Shown one piece after another: positions 17,878 through 26,425 of a DNA stretch of 64,000 nt. The notes below the pieces were generated by a model. The model did not search any database and had not been told where the DNA came from. It saw only the letters and a list, made by a program, of their open reading frames with translations. The stretch is from JAHEKO01 sp965212505 (GTDB lineage Bacteria > Acidobacteriota > Thermoanaerobaculia > Multivoradales > JAHEKO01), in the NCBI GenBank assembly GCA_965212505.1, contig OZ243123.1:1116001-1180000 (forward strand), in the 5' to 3' direction. The position numbers and the translations under genes are program-made. Positions within the stretch are counted from its first letter, which is position 1; every line of letters starts with the position of its first letter.

Positions 17878-17902
17878 GATGCATCGTCAATCCCGATGCA
17901 TC
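17878..17902. promoter_or_regulatory. Palindromic operator between MarR gene and permease
   Basis: GATGCATCG, a 7-bp spacer, then CGATGCATC: perfect 9-bp arms, the size of a MarR dimer site. It lies in the divergent intergenic region between the MarR gene and the permease and could control both. Confidence 0.6.
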
Positions 17903-17987
17903 CCATCTCTCGACGTCAGCAGCTATTCTCATGCCCCGACGTCTCTGATTGGGGTTATCCTGCGACCCTCTCGGCGGACGCTCTCTA

Positions 17988-18884
17988 TTGAATCGGCAAG
18001 GACTCTGGTACGCGCTCGGGGCCTACTGTCTCTGGGGCCTTCTGCCGATCTATTGGAAGTGGCTGCAGGTCGTGCCTGCCCTGGAGATCCTCCTGTACCG
18101 CATGGTCGGGTCGCTCTTCTTCCTGGCGGTGATTCTTTGGGTCTCGCGTCGATGGCGCGGGTTCTGGGCCGAGGCGCGAAACGGACGAACCGTGTCGTTG
18201 TACGCGCTGGCTGCGCTCCTCCTGTCGGGGAACTGGTGGATCTACATCTGGGCGGTGAACGCGGGCTTCATCGTCGAGACGAGCCTCGGCTACTTCATCA
18301 ACCCCCTGGTGAGCGTTGCCCTGGGGGTGGTCTTCTTCCGCGAGCGGCTGCGCCGCTTTCAGTGGCTGGCGATCGCTCTGGCCGCGGCGGGGGTCACCTA
18401 TCTCACGTGGGCATATGGAAAGCCGCCCTGGATCTCCCTGGCGCTGGCCTTCTCCTTTGCCTTCTACGCCAGCATCAAGAAGATCGCCCCGCTCGGGGCC
18501 TCGGAGGGACTCACTCTCGAGACTGCCTTGATGTCCGTGCCGGCGGCGGCCATCCTCGTCTCGTGGCATGTGAAGGGCAGTGCGGCGGCGGGGACTCTCG
18601 GGCTACCGACCGACCTACTTCTGGTCGGCTCCGGGCTGGTGACGGCGCTGCCGCTGCTCTTCTTCGGCGCAGCGGCCCGGCGCCTGCCCCTCTCGATGAT
18701 CGGCATCATGCAGTACATCGCACCGAGCATCCAGTTTGTCCTCGGGGTCTTCGTCTATGGGGAACCGTTCGATGCGCGCCGGCTTGTCGGCTTCGTTCTG
18801 ATCTGGACGGCGCTCGTGATCTTCACCGTCGAGGGGCTGTCGCGACGCAATGAGCCGCCGAAGGTTGCCTCAGCGACCCGGTGA
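17988..18884 (+). CDS. rarD: EamA/RarD-type drug/metabolite transporter
   Basis: 298 residues from TTG 17988 (MNRQGLWYALGAYCLWGLLP). Ten hydrophobic segments in two EamA repeats; YCLWGLLPIYWKWL, EILLYRMVGSLFFL, NWWIYIWAVN, SLGYFINPLVSVALGV and QYIAPSIQFVLGV match RarD proteins, proposed to export a metabolite or drug. The frame is open to 17949 (TTG), which would add 13 residues. Neither start has a good Shine-Dalgarno sequence. It is divergent from the MarR gene, and so is a candidate target. Confidence 0.85.
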   Translation: MNRQGLWYALGAYCLWGLLPIYWKWLQVVPALEILLYRMVGSLFFLAVILWVSRRWRGFWAEARNGRTVSLYALAALLLSGNWWIYIWAVNAGFIVETSLGYFINPLVSVALGVVFFRERLRRFQWLAIALAAAGVTYLTWAYGKPPWISLALAFSFAFYASIKKIAPLGASEGLTLETALMSVPAAAILVSWHVKGSAAAGTLGLPTDLLLVGSGLVTALPLLFFGAAARRLPLSMIGIMQYIAPSIQFVLGVFVYGEPFDARRLVGFVLIWTALVIFTVEGLSRRNEPPKVASATR

Positions 18885-19535
18885 CTCTGCGTCGGCTGCC
18901 GGCTCTGCCTTGCGCAGTACCAGGCAGTAGCGGTCTTCGTCGCCGTTCCAGTTCTCGAACAGTTCGAGGCGCTCGAAGCCGGAGTCGGAGAGCTCGCGCT
19001 CGAGGGTTGTGATCTCGATGCCGTGCGCGTGACTCCCGCGGTCGGGCACCCCGTCGAGCTCGCGCCACTGCTCCTGCGGCACGATGTCGACGATCGCCAA
19101 GAGACCGCCCGGTCGAAGAGACTGCCACAGGTCGGCGCGCATTTCGGCCGGCCGCTCGAAGTGGTGGTAGACCATGCGCAGAAGCGCAGCGTCGCAGCAG
19201 CCGTCTGGGAGCCCGGTCGAGTTCTGATCGCCACGGACGACGGTGAAGTTCGACCGTTCGGTGTCGCGCAGGCGCAGCGTGAGCTCGGCCACCAGGTCGG
19301 CGTCGACCTCGGTGGCAAACAGATGGCCTTTGTCGCCGACCAACTCGAGTAGAGCTTCGCTCCACTCGCCGTCTCCCGCCCCGACGTCGGCGACCACCGA
19401 TCCTGGTCCGAGTTGTAGAGCGGCTGCAATGCGGTCCACCTCGTCCGCACGGGCCTGGGCCGAGGAGCAGCCACTCAGAAGGCAGACGGCGATCAGAGGG
19501 GCGCTCCACCAGCGAGCTGTGTCTCGGTTTCGCAT
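18870..19535 (-). CDS. Methyltransferase-like lipoprotein (class I SAM fold)
   Basis: 221 residues from ATG 19535. The N-terminus is a lipoprotein signal with the lipobox LLSGC (Cys about residue 26). The mature part has the class I methyltransferase glycine motif VVADVGAGDGEWSEALLELV, an acidic strand-2 end ATEVDADL, and ALLRMVYHHFERP and LRPGGLLAIVDIVP of the ubiE/methyltransf_11 kind. Export of a SAM-dependent fold is odd, as SAM is cytoplasmic; it may not be catalytic or may be wrongly predicted as exported. It is convergent with the permease, overlapping its end by 15 bases. Confidence 0.8.
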   Translation of the reverse strand: MRNRDTARWWSAPLIAVCLLSGCSSAQARADEVDRIAAALQLGPGSVVADVGAGDGEWSEALLELVGDKGHLFATEVDADLVAELTLRLRDTERSNFTVVRGDQNSTGLPDGCCDAALLRMVYHHFERPAEMRADLWQSLRPGGLLAIVDIVPQEQWRELDGVPDRGSHAHGIEITTLERELSDSGFERLELFENWNGDEDRYCLVLRKAEPAADAESPGR

Positions 19536-19582
19536 GTCTAGTTCTACGTATCCAGTGCCCGGCGGGTTGATCCGAACTAGAC
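19536..19582. repeat. Inverted repeat upstream of the lipoprotein gene
   Basis: GTCTAGTTC (19536-19544) and GAACTAGAC (19574-19582) are perfect 9-bp arms around a 29-bp centre. It exactly fills the space between the methyltransferase-like gene and the preceding gene fragment. It may be an operator or a transcript hairpin; there is no T-run. Confidence 0.5.
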
Positions 19583-19837
19583 CTAGAGGATCTTTCGGAC
19601 CTTCTCGTGTTTGCTCACTCGCCAGATCTTCGAGTCGAGGTAGTTGTGCTGCATGGCGAATCCGACAATGAACGCCGCCATCACCTGTTCGCCCAGCTCC
19701 AGGTCCGCCGGGTTGCGAATGCCGGCCCTCATCGCCATCGAGTTGAACATCATCCCGTCGAGACGTCCGCCGGTCGCGGCTCGGAACCACACGGCGACGT
19801 CCGTGAACCGGTCAGGTCGCTCTCCACCGTCGAGCGT
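19583..19837 (-). pseudogene. Coding remnant in frame after the LamG-like gene's stop
   Basis: 84 open codons continue in the same frame directly after the TGA of the LamG-like gene, without a start at the beginning. The C-terminal part (GEQVMAAFIVGFAMQHNYLD, then SKIWRVSKHEKVRKIL) looks protein-like: a hydrophobic stretch and a H-x-x-x-D-x-x-I-W ending reminiscent of some membrane enzymes. GTG 19792 or ATG 19753 could start a 69- or 56-residue protein. I think it most likely the C-terminal remnant of a lost gene, but a read-through extension is possible. Confidence 0.4.
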
Positions 19838-22408
19838 TCAACGGGAGTCGTCGCCCGCGGAAGCGGGGTAGAGGACCGGGTCGAGCTCCAAGCCCGCGGG
19901 AGGCGCTTCGAGGTCCTGACCCAGGCCGAGCAGACTCTTCGGGATGAAGCCGTGGATCCGCCGCGGCGCCTGGCTTGGCTGCCGCCGTGTGTCGTCGATG
20001 AGCGGCTCCGACCCAGCGGAGAGCGGGCCGTTCGCTCGCAATGAGGGCGTCGGGTGGCCGCGCGTGTGGCAGCTCAGGCAGAAGCTGTTCGAGGTCGAGT
20101 CGGGCCGCGAACGGTCGTGGAAGATCGGGCCCTCCGGGAAGTGCAACGCCTCGCGAACGCAGCGTGTGTCGACGCCGCTCGGGCGGTGGATTTCGTCGAG
20201 ACAGGCCGGAGCCCGCCGCCGATCCCGCTCGCAGAGGTAGCGCTCGAAGGTTGGACGGCCGTTGACGGTCAGGAGCTGGCTCACGGCGTCGTGCGCCGTC
20301 TGTGGATAGGTACCGGCGTTGCCGAAGTCGGTAGCGTCGTCGGTGGCGTTGAGCCCACGGAGCGTACCGTGCGCCCAGTTGCAGAACGTCTCCGGGCCGC
20401 GCAGGCCCGAGGCGACACGGAACTCGTCGACCCAACCACGGAAGCCGGCGGTCGACGACCCACCCGGCCGACCCAGGGTGACCGTGCCGGGTGCCACACG
20501 GAGGAAGCTCCCGGAAATCGTCGCCAGCCGGAACCCCTGCACGTAGACCTCGATCGCGCTCACTCCTGAGAGCAGTGTCAGGTGCGTCCATTTGCGAGCG
20601 CCGAGGCTCAGCCAGCCCGGGAGCGTGACCGGCGTCTCGGCTCCTCCCGCAGCACCGAGCGTCAGCCCAGCGGAGGTGACGTCGACGTACGAGCCGTCGG
20701 GGTAGGTCAACAGGCGGCGCCGGCCGTCGAGCGCACGTGGGTCGACCCAGAGGCTCGTCGCCCAGACCTCGTCCTGCATGCCCGACTGCTGCGGAATGGT
20801 GTAGTCGACGCGGCCCACCTGGCCGTCGAGCCAGAGCCCTTTACCGACCACGCCGCCCGCCGCGACCGGCTCGATGCGGGCTCCCGACACCTTCCCGAAG
20901 GTGGGCGGGCTCCACCGGAGCTGCGACGCGGCGCCGTTCTGGAGACGCGGTGTCTTCACGTAGCCTCGTAGCTTCCTGCCGTAGTCGAAGCCGTCGCGCC
21001 ACTTGCGTTTCTTGTTGTCGATCGACGCGTTCATCGGCGAGTAGATGAGGGTGCCGAGGTCGAGCGCGCTGTCGAAGACCACCTCACCGGTCATGTCGTT
21101 GTTGGCCGAGAGCCACCAGACGACGTCGAACGGCGCGCGTTGACGCACCGGCGCCCGATAGTTCCACTCGTTCTCCTGCGAGTTGATCTTGGTGATCGTG
21201 CCCTCGCCCACGCGGATTGCCGGACCGGAGTCGTAGAGGTGAATGCGGGGCTCGTAGTCGGGGCGCCCGAGCTGGAAGTCCACGGCGTTGACGCGAGTGT
21301 CGGGGATGACTACCTTGCCCTGCGTCCAGAGCCCGAAGTAGGACATACCGAAGCGGGTCGGCCCGCCCTCTTCGAAGCGGCGCTTGCGCAGCGGGTTCGC
21401 CACGTCGAAGCGAGACTTGAGCTTCTTGGAACCGTCGTCGTAGTAGAGGCCGAGTCCACTCACCTGGGTGAAGAACAGATTGCGGGCGTCGCGGTCGATC
21501 CACGGATAGGCGCCACGGATCGGCTTGCCCGACTTGACCGTGCGGTTCTCGGTGTCGCGAATCGGGTAGCGCGCGAGCTCGTAGCGAGACATCGCGCCGT
21601 CCTTGTGCATCTTCGAGATGTGCTCGAGCCTCTTAAAGCCGCGTGCGTCGCAAGGTTCCTCTTGCGAGCCCATGACGGAGTAGAGGAGGTTCGAGCCGCT
21701 GTTGACGACCAGCAGTCGACCGTCGCCGCTCGTGACCGGCTCGATCAAGATGGCTCCGGAGCGCGGCGGCGTCTTCGCAATCGGCGACTTGACCGGGGCG
21801 CTGCGCAGGGTGACCTTCGCTACCTCGGCACTGGCCGTCTTGGGCCGCGTCACCGTGATCGTGACCGGGGTCGTCCAGAGCTCCGAGCGGGTTCGATCGT
21901 CCACGTGGACGATCTGCAGAATGCTGACGTCGTAACAGTCGGCCGACCTGTTGCCGTGCGCGCAAACATACGGATTCTGAGCCGTGTCGGCGGCCAGGTA
22001 GGGATCGCAGATCGTGACGTGTGCCGTCTCCAGGTCGGCTGCTGTCGATGCATGGAAGAGGTTCGGGTCGAGCTTCAGCCGGGCGCCGTCGCTAAACTCC
22101 GCTTCGCCAGCCAAGGCGGTGCCAAACACTTCGACCTGCGTCGTATGCACGCGGTGGAGCTCAGCTCCGTTGCCCGTGATCCGAACGCGCCCGTCGTGAG
22201 TGCTCCGCCGGCCGCTGATCGTGCCGTGCACCGGACGGCTGCCGACTTTGGCCAGAACGTCGGGTGAGATCGCCGGTGTCTCCGGGACCTCCGTGCTCCA
22301 AGCGGCCACCGCGAAGCTGGTCGCGAGACCGAGCGCTAGCGACCGCAGGAGTGCGCGGCGTCGGCGCGCCCCAATTCTTGCGACGCGGCGTGGCTGTGGG
22401 GTGCGCAT
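19838..22408 (-). CDS. Secreted LamG-like protein with a CxxCH motif
   Basis: 856 residues. An Arg-rich N-terminus with a hydrophobic segment (about 23-38) is a signal peptide, perhaps Tat-like. The middle region has an unfamiliar beta-rich sequence; residues of about 545-690 (GLWLDGQVGRVDYT, TSLWVDPRA, WTHLTLL, FRGWVDEFRVASGLRGPE) form a LamG/concanavalin-type jelly roll. The C-terminal part has many cysteines and FCLSCHTRGH (Cys777-His781), a possible haem c site. It could be a periplasmic or surface binding protein. No partner genes are visible; the function is unknown. Confidence 0.8.
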   Translation of the reverse strand: MRTPQPRRVARIGARRRRALLRSLALGLATSFAVAAWSTEVPETPAISPDVLAKVGSRPVHGTISGRRSTHDGRVRITGNGAELHRVHTTQVEVFGTALAGEAEFSDGARLKLDPNLFHASTAADLETAHVTICDPYLAADTAQNPYVCAHGNRSADCYDVSILQIVHVDDRTRSELWTTPVTITVTRPKTASAEVAKVTLRSAPVKSPIAKTPPRSGAILIEPVTSGDGRLLVVNSGSNLLYSVMGSQEEPCDARGFKRLEHISKMHKDGAMSRYELARYPIRDTENRTVKSGKPIRGAYPWIDRDARNLFFTQVSGLGLYYDDGSKKLKSRFDVANPLRKRRFEEGGPTRFGMSYFGLWTQGKVVIPDTRVNAVDFQLGRPDYEPRIHLYDSGPAIRVGEGTITKINSQENEWNYRAPVRQRAPFDVVWWLSANNDMTGEVVFDSALDLGTLIYSPMNASIDNKKRKWRDGFDYGRKLRGYVKTPRLQNGAASQLRWSPPTFGKVSGARIEPVAAGGVVGKGLWLDGQVGRVDYTIPQQSGMQDEVWATSLWVDPRALDGRRRLLTYPDGSYVDVTSAGLTLGAAGGAETPVTLPGWLSLGARKWTHLTLLSGVSAIEVYVQGFRLATISGSFLRVAPGTVTLGRPGGSSTAGFRGWVDEFRVASGLRGPETFCNWAHGTLRGLNATDDATDFGNAGTYPQTAHDAVSQLLTVNGRPTFERYLCERDRRRAPACLDEIHRPSGVDTRCVREALHFPEGPIFHDRSRPDSTSNSFCLSCHTRGHPTPSLRANGPLSAGSEPLIDDTRRQPSQAPRRIHGFIPKSLLGLGQDLEAPPAGLELDPVLYPASAGDDSR

Positions 22409-22474
22409 CTCGCTCGGGCCCGTCTCGCTGTGAGGAAGGATGCTAACCGAGGGCTCCGGCAGCTATGAGGAAGG

Positions 22475-24556
22475 TCACCCCTCCTCTTTTTCGCGCCTCG
22501 CTTCTTCGATCAACTTCTCTTGGATGTTTCTCGGCACCTCGTCGTAGTGCGAGAATTCCACCTCGAAGCTGGCTCGGCCCTGGGTCATCGAGGTCAGCGC
22601 CGGAGAGTAGTCGAGCATCTCTGCCATCGGCACCATCGCCGAGATCACCTGGTTGCCGCGCTTGGTCTCCATCCCCTGGGGTCGGCCGCGACGCTGTGAC
22701 AGGTCACTCATGATGTCGCCCGTGAAGTCTTCGGAGGTGGTGATGTGGACCTGCATCATCGGCTCGAGGATGGTGGCGCCGGCCGCAGCCATAGCGTCTT
22801 TGAAGGCGAGCGAGCCGGCGACCTTGAAAGCCATCTCCGACGAGTCGACGTCATGGAACTGGCCGTCCTTGAGCCGCACCCGGAAATCGACCACCGGATA
22901 TCCGGCAAGGTAGCCGCGCACCCGTGCCTCTTGAATGCCCTTCTCGACCGCCGGTCGATAGGTCTGCGGAATCGAGCCGCCAAAGATCTCGTCGGCAAAC
23001 TCGAAGTCTTCGCCGCGCTCCATCGGTTCCATGATGATGCGGCAGTCCGCGAACTGACCGCGGCCGCCGCTCTGTTTCTTGTGCCGGCCGTGACCGTCGG
23101 CGGCCTTGCGGATCGTTTCGCGGTAGGGGACCTTCGGCGGGTGCAGAATCACCTCGACGTTGAAGCGCTGCTTCAGTTTGGCGACGGCGATCGATACGTG
23201 CAGCTGACCGCTGCCGGAGATCAGGTACTCACCGGTCTCGGCATCGCGTCGCGCGCCAAGGCTGGGGTCCTCTTCGATGAGCCGGCGGAGTGCCTCACCG
23301 ATCTTCTCGTCGTCACCCTTGGACTTGGGCTCGATCGCAAACGAGATGGCGGGGGAGCGCTCGGTCGTCCACTCTAGGTTCACCGGTCGGCTCTTGTCGC
23401 CGAGCGTGTCGCCGGTCCCCGAGTGCTTGAGCTTGGCGACGCCGCCGATGTCGCCGGTGACGAGGGAGCTGATCTCTTCACCCTGCTTGCCCTGGAGGCT
23501 CAACAGGTGGCCGACGCGTTCGTCCTCTTCGGCGCGGGTGTTCCAAAGGCTCGAGTCTGAATTGATCGTGCCGCTCACGACACGAAGGATCGAGATCTTG
23601 CCGGCGAACGGGTCACTCAGTGTCTTGAAGACGAGAGCGCTCGCCGCACCGTCGGCCGTAGTCTCGAGTTCGACGGGATCGCCGCCGACGTTGGTCGCCG
23701 GGAACGTGCCCCGGTCGAGAGGAGAGGGCATGGTCGCCACGATCGCGTCGAGCAGCGCCGAGTTGCCGATGCCGTGCGCCGCCGCGCTCGCAGTCACCGG
23801 GAAGAGCTTGCGGCTCTGGATCGCTTGGCGCAGACCGTGGATGAGCTCTTCTTCCGACAGGGTGCCATCTTCGAAGAACTTCTCGAGCAGTGCGTCGTTC
23901 GACTCTGCTACCGCTTCGATCAGCTCAGAGCGCGCCTCTTCGACCCGGCCCTGGAGGTCTTCCGGGATCGGGATCTCCTTGCCCTTGCCGTTGCCTTCGG
24001 CGTCGTAGGAGTAGGCTTTCTGGGCGACCAGGTCGACGACGCCGGAGAAGTTCTCCTCTTTGCCGATCGGGATTTGGATTGGCGCCACGGCACGGTCGAG
24101 CTCGCGCAGGGCTGCGACCGTTCCGTCGAAGTCCGCGCGCTCGCGGTCCATCTTCGTGATGTGAAGCATCACTGGCGCGCTCGTGCGCTCGGCGAAGGCC
24201 CAGGCCTTCTCGGTGACCACTTCGATGCCGCTGACCGCGTTGACGCACAACAGCGCCGCATCGGCGGCTCGAATGCCCGAGCGGGCTTCGGCGAAGAAGA
24301 TGCCGTACCCAGGGCAGTCGATCAAGTTGATCTTGTGTTCTTTCCAGGGGGTGAAGCAGGGGGCCAGACCGATCGAGATCGTCCGCGCGATCTCCTCGGG
24401 ATCGAAGTCGGTGATCGTATTGCCGTCTTCGACCCGGTTGAGCCGATTGACCACACCGCCCGTGTAGAGCAGCGCGCTCGCCAGCGTCGTCTTGCCGGTG
24501 TCGTTGTGTCCGGCGATTGCGAGGTTGCGAATCTTGTCTGGACTTTCCACCTGCAC
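22475..24556 (-). CDS. fusA2: EF-G paralogue (EF-G2-like translational GTPase)
   Basis: 693 residues with all EF-G domains. The G domain is divergent: P-loop GHNDTGKT (15-22 region), switch I ARTISIGLAP in place of RGITI, G3 DCPGY (80-84) with Tyr where canonical EF-G has the catalytic His, and G4 TKMD (134-137). Domains II to V follow, with a loop IV region SGGRGQFADC. These are features of the EF-G2/FusA2 group, which binds GTP but whose role is unclear. It starts at GTG with AGGAGG 10 bases upstream and has a hairpin in its leader. The true translocase is expected outside the window. Confidence 0.9.
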   Translation of the reverse strand: MQVESPDKIRNLAIAGHNDTGKTTLASALLYTGGVVNRLNRVEDGNTITDFDPEEIARTISIGLAPCFTPWKEHKINLIDCPGYGIFFAEARSGIRAADAALLCVNAVSGIEVVTEKAWAFAERTSAPVMLHITKMDRERADFDGTVAALRELDRAVAPIQIPIGKEENFSGVVDLVAQKAYSYDAEGNGKGKEIPIPEDLQGRVEEARSELIEAVAESNDALLEKFFEDGTLSEEELIHGLRQAIQSRKLFPVTASAAAHGIGNSALLDAIVATMPSPLDRGTFPATNVGGDPVELETTADGAASALVFKTLSDPFAGKISILRVVSGTINSDSSLWNTRAEEDERVGHLLSLQGKQGEEISSLVTGDIGGVAKLKHSGTGDTLGDKSRPVNLEWTTERSPAISFAIEPKSKGDDEKIGEALRRLIEEDPSLGARRDAETGEYLISGSGQLHVSIAVAKLKQRFNVEVILHPPKVPYRETIRKAADGHGRHKKQSGGRGQFADCRIIMEPMERGEDFEFADEIFGGSIPQTYRPAVEKGIQEARVRGYLAGYPVVDFRVRLKDGQFHDVDSSEMAFKVAGSLAFKDAMAAAGATILEPMMQVHITTSEDFTGDIMSDLSQRRGRPQGMETKRGNQVISAMVPMAEMLDYSPALTSMTQGRASFEVEFSHYDEVPRNIQEKLIEEARREKEEG

Positions 24557-25054
24557 GATCGATCGACCTCCTTGGCTCCTGTCACAGAGAAGCCCACCCG
24601 CTTGCCGTCGTTGCCTAGGTCTCTACCGGGGTGGGCTCGTATTGAAACGCGAGTCGGAGAGCATACCATATGGAAAAGCGCGGAAGACTCCCGTGGCGAG
24701 CTCTGTAAGTAGTTGTAGACGTTGAGGTTACGTTCTCTCCGTCATCGCCAGCTCTTCGGCCGATCCCCCTCGTTCAGGCGTGCTCGAGGGGGTCGGATTC
24801 TGCGGGCGGCGAGGCCCTTTTCGAGGTGCCATGCAAACGTCGACGACCTTTTCGAAGCGCTCCGCACGCTTCGAGGTGTCTCACGAGGGTTCGATCTCTA
24901 AGGGGCCGGTCGGCCCCCCGAGGTACCGCGCGAGTGTTTGACTACCACCCGTGAGGGGCCACATGAAGGCTCGGTTGACCCGCGGTCGAGCCGTCCGGGC
25001 TCTTCCTTGGTGACTCGGCCGCCGCCCGGCTGCCTGCGCCCTCGAGGGCGCGCC
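24557..25054. other. Hairpin-rich intergenic region upstream of the EF-G2 gene
   Basis: About 500 bp without a credible gene. It contains at least six inverted repeats: GCCCACC/GGTGGGC around 24593-24635 (in the EF-G2 leader), CCCCCTCG/CGAGGGGG at 24762-24794, CGAAGCG/CGCTTCG at 24853-24873, GGGGCCG/CGGCCCC at 24902-24917, GGCTCG/CGAGCC at 24968-24992 and a 16-bp palindrome GCGCCCTCGAGGGCGC at 25036-25051. The last one lies just after the M16 gene and may end its transcript. No tRNA, tmRNA, RNase P or SRP RNA core could be recognised. Confidence 0.6.
24590..24638 (-). promoter_or_regulatory. Leader hairpin of the EF-G2 gene
   Basis: On the minus strand the 5' leader carries GAGCCCACC and a matching GGTGGGCTTC around a 30-nt interior, ending about 35 nt before GTG 24556. 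Such a closed leader may modulate initiation. It matches no riboswitch class that I recognise. Confidence 0.4.
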
Positions 25055-26425
25055 CTATCCGGAGACGGGGTCCGGGCTGTCGGCCGGACGCCATACGCGG
25101 AGCTCCCCGAACGATTCGAGTTGTGGCCGCAGCTCGGCTTCGGGTCCGACGGCGACGATTGTCAGCTCTTCGGGTCGAAGGTGCGTACGCGCGACGCGAA
25201 GGACCTCGTCGGCGGTAACGGCGCGGACCTCATCGGGGTAGCGGTCCCAATGGTCGAGCGGCAGGTCGTGAACGGCGATCTCTCGTAGCCGGTGGGAGAG
25301 GCCGTCGATACCCTGAACCGTGTAGGGAAAGACCCCGAGGATGTAGCTCTGCGTCTCCTCGATCTCGGCGGCGGTGACCCGCTCCTGTTGGAGCCGGAGG
25401 AGCTCGGCCCGCACTTCGGTCACGGCTCGAGCGGTGCCGTCGGTCGCGACCGCTGAAGCGATCGAGAACGGCCCGATACCGAGTCGGCGGGAGAGGCTGC
25501 TGCGGATGCCGTAGGTGAGCCCATGGCGCTCGCGCAGGTTCAGAATCAACCGGCTCGTGAACTTTCCCCCGAGGAGCGAATTCATCACCGAGAGCGCCGT
25601 GAAGTCGGGGTGGCTGCGCGGTACCCCGAGGTGGCCGATGCGGAGTTCGGTCTGCGCGGCGCCCGGTCGGTCGACCAGGAAGACTCGGCTCTCGGCGGCG
25701 TCTTCGGACGGCTCGGGTGGCGCTTCGGCGGACGGGCGCCTCGGCAGTCCGCCCAGATGGGACTCGGTCAGCGAGCGAACCGTCTTGGCGTCGACCTCGC
25801 CGACGGCGATCAGCTGAAGCGGAGCCGCGACGACGCTCTGCTGGTAGAAGGTCTCGATCTCGTTGCGGGAGATCGCTTCGACGCTCTCGGCTGTGCCCAA
25901 GATCGGCTTTCCGAAGACGTGATGAGGGAAGAGCGCCGCCGCGAACTGCAGCGAGGCCAGCGCCGACGGCACCATCACTCGTCGTTGAATCTCCGCGAGG
26001 GTTCGTTCCCGAAGTCGCTCGAGCTCGTCTTCGGGGAGAGTCGGCTCGCGCACAACCTCGCCCAGAAGCTCGAACGCGGCCTCGAGCTGACCGGTCTGCA
26101 CGGCCATCGAAATCGAGGTGCAGTTCCAATTGGTCCCGGTGCCGAGGTAGCCACCCATGCGCTCGGCGAGCGCAGCGATCTCGGTTGAGGTCTTGGTTGG
26201 CGTGCCCTCGTCGAGGAGAGCCCCCGTCAGCGCCGCCAGGCCGGCTCGGCCCGATGGATCGAAGCGCGCGCCAGCAGGAGTGAGCAGCTCGATCTGTACG
26301 AGCCCCACCCCCGGCGCGGAAAGGGTAAAGACGGTCGGCGCGTCGTCGCCCGCGTCGCGGTGGAAATCTGGAAAGCGGAACCGCCGCACCGGTCCGGGAG
26401 TGGGCGGCTGAGAGCGATCGATCAC
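25055..26425 (-). CDS. M16 peptidase family protein, non-catalytic subunit
   Basis: 456 residues with the M16 two-domain fold (GLAALTGALLDEGTPTKTST, LRERHGLTYGIRSSLSRRL), but no HxxEH zinc motif: the equivalent site reads LTGALLDEGT. It follows the catalytic M16 gene with a four-base GTGA overlap. By analogy with other M16B pairs, the two probably form a heterodimer in which this chain provides the substrate-binding half. No signal peptide is evident, so the location is uncertain. Confidence 0.9.
   Translation of the reverse strand: MIDRSQPPTPGPVRRFRFPDFHRDAGDDAPTVFTLSAPGVGLVQIELLTPAGARFDPSGRAGLAALTGALLDEGTPTKTSTEIAALAERMGGYLGTGTNWNCTSISMAVQTGQLEAAFELLGEVVREPTLPEDELERLRERTLAEIQRRVMVPSALASLQFAAALFPHHVFGKPILGTAESVEAISRNEIETFYQQSVVAAPLQLIAVGEVDAKTVRSLTESHLGGLPRRPSAEAPPEPSEDAAESRVFLVDRPGAAQTELRIGHLGVPRSHPDFTALSVMNSLLGGKFTSRLILNLRERHGLTYGIRSSLSRRLGIGPFSIASAVATDGTARAVTEVRAELLRLQQERVTAAEIEETQSYILGVFPYTVQGIDGLSHRLREIAVHDLPLDHWDRYPDEVRAVTADEVLRVARTHLRPEELTIVAVGPEAELRPQLESFGELRVWRPADSPDPVSG

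Noticed and set aside
21140..22267. A 375-residue plus-strand frame
   Set aside because: Antisense to the LamG-like secreted protein gene.
24840..24900. GCAAACGTCGACGAC and GGGTTCGATCTC resembling tmRNA tag and T-arm pieces
   Set aside because: The tag reading frame, the acceptor pairing and the CCA end are all lacking, so it is not tmRNA.
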